DNA from: Harmonia axyridis
Taxonomy: Eukaryota > Arthropoda > Insecta > Coleoptera > Coccinellidae
Direction: 5' to 3'
DNA length: 64,000 nt
Assembly: GCF_914767665.1 (NCBI RefSeq)
Contig: NC_059506.1
Coordinates: forward strand, 16,841,825-16,905,824
In this document: one piece after another, positions 59,101 to 64,000 of the stretch
How positions within the stretch are numbered: the stretch's first letter is position 1
Layout: every line of letters starts with the position of its first letter
The notes under the pieces: generated by a model
Database searches by the model: none
Told to the model about the DNA's origin: nothing
The model's input: the letters and a program-made list of their open reading frames with translations, nothing else
Translations under genes and position numbers: made by a program

Positions 59101-62100
59101 CCTTTTTTTCATCTTAATTTCTTTATGACTTTTGAAATTCACTTTATGATACTAAGCGCTCAAAATGTACTTCTCCAGAAATCATAACGAATAAAATCAG
59201 CTAGCATATATATTTTAGGAACAGTATCGTTTATAATTCTAACAATGATTTCATAACAAGTTTTCTACCTATCCCTATTATTCAGTGCAATATTGTCATA
59301 AACTAGTAATGTACACAATTTTAGCCAGTCAGAGAAACCCTACCCTCGTAAATCATAAAAGTGTCATTCATCTCGAGCCATAAAATACAGTCCAAGATTC
59401 TATTGGCGTTCTTGTTGCAAAAAGGCGTAAAACTTTGGGAGGCGTTCCAAAAAGCATAATTCTATTTGAAAAACATCTACAATTAGAGCAAATCAAGCAA
59501 TTTTAAAAAAATGCTTGCACCAATTCAAAACTCGTAATATCACTGAACATTTGTGGATGAGTTACTTGAAATGAGAAGTCTCTCTAAAGCTGAATAGTCA
59601 TTTAAAGAAAGTGTTTAATTTCAAAGTTCAATTTTCGGAATACTATCGATTTTTTTTTGAAAATCGAGACGAGATCTTCAAGTTCACTATCACGTCATTG
59701 TTCACTCAAAAAATGAAATGAATCCGACCTGTACTTTGGAATTGGAATGCACTGAAATTAGCACTGAAATAGCAGTGGTATGAACAAGGTATTGAACACC
59801 CTTAAGGCTTTTAAAGTTCAGTTTACACAAGAACTCAACGGTAGATCACCAGCATTCACATTTTAAAGAAAATGTATCAAAAAGATCCAAATTTTCATTG
59901 GAAAATGGAAGATATTGTTGTGGACGACGTTTATTTTCAACAAAGATGGCGTTACTTAGCACACAAATAACTTTGCAAGAAAAGTTCCCTGGCCGTGTTA
60001 TTTCTCGAAGAGGTGATAATAATGGTCCTCCTTAGATCTTGTGATTTAACATCTTTAAAATTTTTGTTTTGAGGCCAGGTCCATGCGAATGCTTCACAAT
60101 CGATTCAAGCCCTCAAAGATGGAATTCGTGAAGTTATCGCGAACATACAGCCGCAAAAGTGCGAATTGATCATGGAAAATTTCATGAAAAGAATATGGTA
60201 CTGCAACCTGCAACCGTAGGTGTGGCGGTCAATTGGTTGAATTTTCTTAAAAAATACTTTTTTTTTTATCAAAATGAAACCTCTCTTTGGAAAACCCTGC
60301 ATTTGGAGAAATGAATTCATACAGGCCTTATTGAAGAATAGTCATGAAAAGATACGTGATAACTTACCTTTTAAATAGTGTTGAAAAGGAGAATCTAGTT
60401 TTCTTTGGACTTGGACTAGTATGTTTCAAATGATCAGAACTAGGACTCAGAAAAGAATAGATTGCTTCACTTTGATTCAACTTGTCATCTTGGAGGATAA
60501 ACTGAAATATTATGCAATTAAATGAAGAAAAAAATATTGTGTCCAACTGAATCAATATGGATCGGCTTATTATATCAATTTTTGGACGTTACTTACCTCA
60601 AGGTATTTCTGTATCTGTTGTTTAGCCTTATCGAGTGAAGCTTTGTCAGTTTTTCCAAATAAAAACTTGAAAGTATTAGATGGTAATTCTAGACTCCTTA
60701 TTTCTGAACACATGGTTCTCAATTTCCTGTGCAACTCCTGAAATTGATATAGGCTCCTACAAACTACCCATCCTGTACTTATATCCTCCTCTCCTTCTAC
60801 AGTGTCGTTAGCAAGCATATGAACCACCATCACAAATTGGGGTGGTTCTTTTTCATCAGGGACCTGCAAAAAGTTTTTCCGAAATCAGTCGATTCGGAGC
60901 TGTGGGTTTGATCTGATGAAAATCTAAAAAGCGATACGATTAAATCAAATTACTGAATTTGAAGACCTAGATACGCCGATCTAAGACTGAAAACCAAAAA
61001 TTGGAAAAATATTGGAGTGGTTCCAAAGTTATTATGGCTTTCGGAGAATATGGACCAAATGAATGAAACATTCAGTGTTTCTTATAAAATAGGCATCGTA
61101 GGCCCTATAACAGTAGATGATTCGGACTGGGCGTCAACCTACACTTAATCTATGTATATGAAACAACCTGTATATTCCAATGAATTCCATTACAGAGTTT
61201 TGTTTGAATTGGTCATTTCAAAAAAAATTGTCTTAAAAGATATAAAAACGTATGGTTTTATATGTATTGATTAATTTGAATTTACAGTAAATGGACATTT
61301 ACTCAAATATATCGTTTTGGATGATTTATTCCTCTTTGATTGGTTTTAATAGATATTTTGTTAGTTGGAATTGTATTTTTAGTCAAAAATGTATCTATCA
61401 AAAATAAAGTAAATGTTTTGGCAAAATTTTGATATTCATATCAAGGTTCATTTTCACGGGGATAGTAACTATCACGATAGTACATACTATCGTGATAGTG
61501 ATAGTATGTAAACATAATTGAATGATAATTTTCACGATTATAGTTTTTGCGATAGTTAGCATCGTGACAGTAACTATCGCAGGAACTATCAACATATAAA
61601 CTACTTGATAGTTACTATCGCACTGACGTGACAGCACTCCCGCACTATCACGTTGTGCTAGATAGTTGATAGAACTATCACGATAGTTCGGGAAAGTATA
61701 TATAAAGTGCTTTCCAGTCAGGTGCGAGTCACCCCACTCGGCGCACTAGAGCCTCATGGCTGGCTATCATTAAAACGCGCCAAAACAAAACTGTCAAATT
61801 AAACCTAAACAAAGCAGCGTACTACAGCTGTCTCGTACTTTATGCGAAGTAACGGTCTTATTTCTCTCTCACACCTCTCAGGGCTAGAGGTGATAATGGC
61901 AAAACATTGGTTCCGTGAATATTGTGTGTTTTCTTGTGTTATCCTCTTTGGTCTTGCAGAAGATAATGATAAAGTATCACGAACATCAATGTATGATTTG
62001 TGTAGACTTAAAAATAGTAAACTTTCTTCTTGGACAGCAAAGTGGTTACACGAAATATCCGTGTTTCTTGTGCCTCTGGGATAGTAGGGGCAAAATACCA

Positions 62101-63596
62101 CTGGGTTAAAAAAGATGACCTCAGAGAGTAAACATGGACGTTGGGGGAAAGAATGTCATTAACGACGCTTTGGTCGAAAGAGAAAAAACATACTTCCTCC
62201 GTTACATTCAAAGTTGGACTCAATAAAGCAATTGGTAAATCTCTTGATAAGAATGGGTCATGTTTTGCTTATATAGGTGTAAAAATGCATCAGTGGAGCA
62301 CAGAAAAACTCAATGGGGGGATATTTGACGGCCAATAAATAAGACAATTAATTAAGGATCCTGCCTTCATAAATTCAATGAATCAAGTTGAACGAGAAGC
62401 TTGGACATCATTTGTTGCAGTTGCAGTAAATTTTCTAGGCAAACATAAAGCTCAAAACTATGTTGAAATGGTTAACAAGATACTTAATAGTTTCAAATCC
62501 TTAGGGGGCAATATGAGTATTAAAATGCACTATTTACACAGCCACTTAGACCGTTTCGCAGAAAATTTTTGGGGATTTTAATTGGCGGTCACACATTGAA
62601 TATGACTTAGATAATAACAACAAAGATAAACTCCATTCTAACACTGGCTGATGAACAACAAGGCTTTAGAACAGGAAGATCCTGTACGGATTCTGTGTTC
62701 GTGATGCGACAGATAGTCATATTATGTCTTAGCATAGTATAAGGAAAGGATTCCTTATACTATGGTCTTAGATATTATCAAGATTTCCATTCTCAATTAC
62801 TCCTTCCTAAATTTATCACGTTAGTCCTCATAGTTTCCAAAATATTTAGAAAAATCCGAAAAAAAGACAGAATTTCCTTAGTCACAATAAGATGATTTAT
62901 TTTTACAGTCATTATCCTATGCGTATACTCGATCCACTTTCTCGAACTAGAATGATGTAGGAATATCGTCCATATCTTGAACTCGAGAAATAATCATCAC
63001 AGGATGTTTCAAATATTTTGCCAAAAATTGTGAACAAAATTGTATCATAACTTTCGATTTTCAAATTAGAACCCCATATTTTTATGATTGCGTTGGATTC
63101 TACGGAGAAAAATAAGGGTAGTGTCCAAACATGTCCAACAGTCCCAAGTTCAATGATTCAAGAGTTATTCGAGATTTTATGAATTTATGTTATACAAGAC
63201 CTAAAATTATACGCAAGAAAACTTTGAGAAAATTTTCATATAAAAAATTATACGGCAAATAACAAAAATGTGGTCATTTTTCCCACCAGATTTCGGAGAA
63301 TCCTCTCCTTATGTAGTTTGATAGTTATCCGTTTGGTTATCACTATTGTTATTGTATGGGTCATCGAATTTTTATCATTGTATCAGTTCATATCTTGAAA
63401 ATAATCAAAGGAAAATATTTACCTCCACACTCTGCACAACTGCTCTCCATTTACCTAAATTTTCTCCCCAAATTTCAGTTCTATTTATGTGTGCTTCTAA
63501 TTGACGCTTCTCTCCTTGAAGCCATTCAACTTCTTTTTCTAAGATATCCAGTACCTTAGAATCATGCCTCAAAGTAGCACGCAAAGCCTGCAGTGC
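47171..63596 (-). CDS. Snx25: Sorting nexin 25 / snazarus-like, 3' exons (PX and Nexin_C domains)
   Basis: Membrane-tethered RGS-PX sorting nexin of the SNX13/14/19/25 group; these act at ER contact sites in lipid and endosome handling. Exons (minus strand): 63596-63423 (ALQALRATLRHDSKVLDILE...WGENLGKWRAVVQSVE, coiled coil), 60863-60597 (VPDEKEPPQFVMVVHM...ISTGWVVCRSLYQFQELHRKL, PX domain), 60501-60368 (FILQDDKLNQSEAIYSFLSP, end of PX), 56547-55992 (acidic linker, then Nexin_C: SYGRSINRQIRDTIDWCLSEQML...NIPELLTTLVG...MNKQLLY) and 47218-47171 (ELLESTIDTVFPELK, stop). All borders are GT-AG and phases agree throughout. The 5' half (membrane segments, PXA, RGS) is beyond the right edge. The last intron (8.8 kb) contains the Harbinger, hAT and gypsy insertions. 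Confidence 0.9.
47854..48099 (+). pseudogene. HARBI1-like transposase C-terminus (left arm)
   Basis: About 80 residues: LLETARLDLICLLVISGCIL, then HNVFILKELKGDN, DEPLNEKVGNFVD, ending in LNMDE and a stop. This is the last part of a PIF/Harbinger DDE nuclease (the conserved C-x-x-LHN motif); the catalytic core is missing. The right arm copy differs at only a few residues. Confidence 0.75.
49333..49578 (-). pseudogene. HARBI1-like transposase C-terminus (right arm)
   Basis: Mirror-image copy of the fragment at 47854-48099, differing at about three positions (for example LYVICLL for LDLICLL). The close match between arms points to recent duplication or gene conversion. A third, more decayed relative is at 2960-3340. 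Confidence 0.75.
50041..50896. other. Intron sequence without recognised features
   Basis: AT-rich; contains a C-run/A-run tract at about 50745-50770 whose context (ttcgattacccacctcccc) recurs at about 46748, marking a dispersed repeat. A short tandem gtaaggataatcc / gtaaggataatcc-like duplication lies at about 50545-50600. Confidence 0.4.
50905..51700. mobile_element. hAT-type MITE with exact 8-bp target duplication
   Basis: cagtggcggc begins and gccgccactg ends the element. The 8-bp duplication ttcccgac is exact (50897-50904, 51701-51708). Subterminal cagaggaggc repeats occur inside both ends. A minus-strand frame at 50925-51167 starts METETSETRNEND and may be a vestige of the parent element's protein, but I cannot name it. 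Confidence 0.92.
51895..51970 (-). repeat. tRNA-derived SINE-like fragment
   Basis: The minus strand reads ggtcggttggtccagtgggt (A-box region), then gatcaggagttcgaa (B-box-like) at tRNA-like spacing. Downstream it grades into unrelated sequence. Probably a SINE head; no paired acceptor stem. Confidence 0.4.
52064..53387 (+). repeat. 5' LTR (1324 bp)
   Basis: Contains a minisatellite of atcctagtgcctg-type units at about 52705-52830 and a run of tggtatatggtatgg-like words at 52850-53000. Compared with the 3' LTR it has one fewer 26-bp unit and an 11-bp segment the other lacks. The open frame at 52125-52343 is a chance frame present in both LTRs. Confidence 0.92.
53391..53410 (+). promoter_or_regulatory. 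Primer-binding site of the gypsy-type element
   Basis: tggcgcccaacgtggggccc, three bases after the 5' LTR, in the position and with the TGG start expected for a tRNA primer. The tggcgccc start is shared with the sequence after the long LTR at 32786 and fits a tRNA-Lys-type primer as in gypsy. Confidence 0.8.
53921..55259 (+). repeat. 3' LTR (1339 bp)
   Basis: Direct repeat of the 5' LTR with one extra gagtaaggttgagaatcctagtgcct unit and an 11-bp deletion. Almost no point differences were noticed by eye, e.g. one ttcttc/ttctcc change at about 54292. Confidence 0.92.
55264..55985. other. Intron sequence with short microsatellite
   Basis: No coding similarity. A gatagatatatagatagcgagagagag tract at about 55645-55675 is a small impure microsatellite. 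The SNX25 splice donor is at 55991. Confidence 0.5.
56985..57420 (+). mobile_element. Mariner-type transposase N-terminal relic
   Basis: Reads AASRPAIVTVVKQFKLLGQVGDVKN, then VAVARSVFENLGLSI, matching the paired helix-turn-helix N-terminus of a mariner subgroup (P-x-I-x-x-V-KKF...G-x-x-x-D...SV-x-x-NPGLSI). It is frameshifted after about 90 residues. A C-terminal relic of similar type lies at 59870-60300, so both may belong to one copy opened by later insertions. Confidence 0.6.
57514..57705. mobile_element. 192-bp hAT-like MITE
   Basis: cagtggcgta starts and tacgccactg ends it; the flanking octamers tttagata and tttaggta differ at one base, consistent with an aged 8-bp target duplication. 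Contains runs of G and C near the ends. It falls between the two mariner relics. Confidence 0.8.
58367..58927. mobile_element. Pogo/Tigger-like MITE, TA target
   Basis: cagtataacttcagtagtcc on the left faces the complement of gactatcgaagttgtactg-like sequence on the right, both flanked by TA. Subterminal ccgga/tccgg repeats (cggattactggagtg; cggaatactggagtg) occur at each end, as in Tigger/pogo elements. 561 bp, no transposase. Confidence 0.75.
59870..60300 (+). mobile_element. Mariner-type transposase C-terminal relic
   Basis: In broken frames: RWRYLAHK, SCDLTSLKFLF (from the S-x-DL-x-PLDYFLW block, catalytic aspartate region), then SIQALKDGIREVIANIQPQK and MKRIWYCNLQ. Stops show it is inactive. 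It lies just 3' of the PX-domain exons of SNX25, on the opposite strand. Confidence 0.7.
60870..61440. other. SNX25 intron, no recognised feature
   Basis: AT-rich, no coding similarity or clear repeat structure seen. Confidence 0.4.
61455..61695. repeat. Cluster of actatcacgatagt palindromic motifs
   Basis: The 14-bp palindrome and close variants (actatcgtgatagt, gatagttactatcgc, gataGaactatcacgatag) recur about ten times in 240 bp, in both orientations and with irregular spacing. It may be a decayed foldback end or a cluster of palindromic binding sites. Sits in the intron between SNX25 exons. Confidence 0.7.
61885..62580 (+). pseudogene. Decayed ORF of a repeated arthropod element
   Basis: Broken frames give QQSGYTKYPCFLCLWDSRGK (61990-62090), then GKSLDKNGSCFAYIGVKM, MNQVEREAWTSFVAVAVNFLGKHKAQNYVE, and LHSHLDRFAENF. 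I recall this protein as a multi-copy hypothetical in insect genomes, usually continuing to an RRYQGRWD motif that is absent here. Two internal stops or shifts show decay. Superfamily not assigned. Confidence 0.6.
62641..62770 (+). mobile_element. RTE/other LINE RT scrap and small hairpin
   Basis: About 28 codons, LADEQQGFRTGRSCTDSVFVMRQI, from the QxGFRxGRSTxDxIFxLRQ block of a LINE reverse transcriptase. Immediately after it, catagtataaggaa and its exact complement form a hairpin with a 4-base loop (62733-62765). Confidence 0.65.
62770..63422. other. SNX25 intron, no recognised feature
   Basis: Part (63040-63180: aattagaaccccatatttt...caagagttattcgag) loosely resembles the arms of the foldback element at 42890-43020, suggesting a diverged relative. 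No coding sequence. Confidence 0.4.
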
Positions 63597-63896
63597 CTGA
63601 AAAATTGAAATTTCAATGAGAATAAACATTATGAAAAAATTTCATCCCCGTAAATGAGGCAAAAGTAATATTATCATTCAGATCAGAATAACGAATAATT
63701 TTATTGCAATCTACCGAAGGTAGCCAAAGCATTGGCTACTTGAGATGAAATGTTTATTTTCTGATTTAAGAATCTTCGCTCGTAACATGCATTTCAGAAC
63801 ACCCTGAACAACTGTAGTGTAGTTCTGATTGTGTGTTTTCTTGTGTTTTTGTTGTAATTCTTCTGCTTATTCTAGTACAAATAAAAAATTTTAAGT

Positions 63897-63967
63897 ATGT
63901 CTGCTTCGTGTGTAGCTTACAATTGTGTTGTTATATTCAAAAAAGGGTTGGACGTGACACTTCATAG
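63897..63967 (+). CDS. THAP-type zinc-finger protein, first exon (partial)
   Basis: ATG followed by SASCVAYNCVVIFKKGLDVTLH and a GTGAGA splice donor. The M-x-x-x-C-x-x-x-x-C start and the H near the exon end suit the C2CH THAP DNA-binding domain, whose next conserved segment (FP) would be in the following exon beyond the window. It could be a cellular gene or a P-element-type transposase; it lies in an intron of SNX25 on the opposite strand, favouring the latter. Confidence 0.5.
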
Positions 63968-64000
63968 GTGAGAAAACAAGAAGTGATTTATCGTTTATTT

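Overview
This window is AT-rich animal DNA, most likely from an insect. The host genes are split by GT-AG introns, have animal polyadenylation signals, and have insect-like or general animal orthologues. About two thirds of the sequence is transposable-element debris. The mix (Jockey- and R2/R4-type LINEs, BEL/Pao, Ty3/gypsy, Penelope-like, PIF/Harbinger, hAT, Tc1/mariner, and a CACTA-like element with a DUF4806 partner gene) is typical of beetle and other large insect genomes. The species cannot be fixed from the sequence alone.

Host genes in order. (1) The 3' half of mitochondrial succinate dehydrogenase flavoprotein subunit, SDHA (+, exons from 921 to 7536; the 5' part lies outside). (2) A second, diverged set of SDHA C-terminal exons (+, 12852-33752). 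It has intact frames and splice sites, different internal intron positions and a 15.4-kb intron full of transposons, but no visible 5' half. (3) An intronless syntaxin-16-like t-SNARE (-, 36532-37470). (4) A divergently oriented SAFB-like RRM/coiled-coil protein (+, 38850-40769). (5) The 3' half of a sorting nexin 25 / snazarus-type gene (-, five exons from 63596 to 47171). Its 16-codon last exon is separated from the rest by 8.8 kb of nested transposons. (6) The first coding exon of a THAP-type zinc-finger protein at the right edge (+, 63897).

Mobile DNA by region. 1.4-6.9 kb (SDHA introns): hairpin repeat, Harbinger relic, tRNA-like SINE, LINE fragments. 8.7-12.7 kb: decayed BEL/Pao element followed by two LINE relics. 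13.6-17.3 kb: a LINE on the minus strand carrying a 2.55-kb mariner with ~490-bp inverted repeats. 17.3-19.5 kb: Penelope-like and LINE tails. 19.6-28.3 kb: a Jockey-type LINE broken by a 6.2-kb two-gene CACTA-like transposon with a 14-bp terminal inverted repeat (TIR). 28.3-29.5 kb: GIY-YIG retroelement tail plus gag-like fragment. 30.25-32.8 kb: a giant LTR with tandem ~220-bp repeats. 41.6-45.0 kb: adjoining and nested foldback elements. 45.0-46.6 kb: R2/R4-like LINE split by an 877-bp element. 47.3-50.0 kb: Harbinger palindromes. 50.9-51.7 kb: hAT-type MITE with an 8-bp target-site duplication (TSD). 52.1-55.3 kb: gypsy-type element with two near-identical LTRs and almost no interior. 57-62.7 kb: mariner relics, hAT and pogo-like MITEs, a palindromic-motif cluster and other debris.

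The host genes form no operon. The strongest biological leads are the duplicated SDHA 3' exon set (alternative C-terminus or orphaned paralogue), the apparently intact two-gene DNA transposon, and several insertions whose target reading frames let the exact target-site duplication be read.
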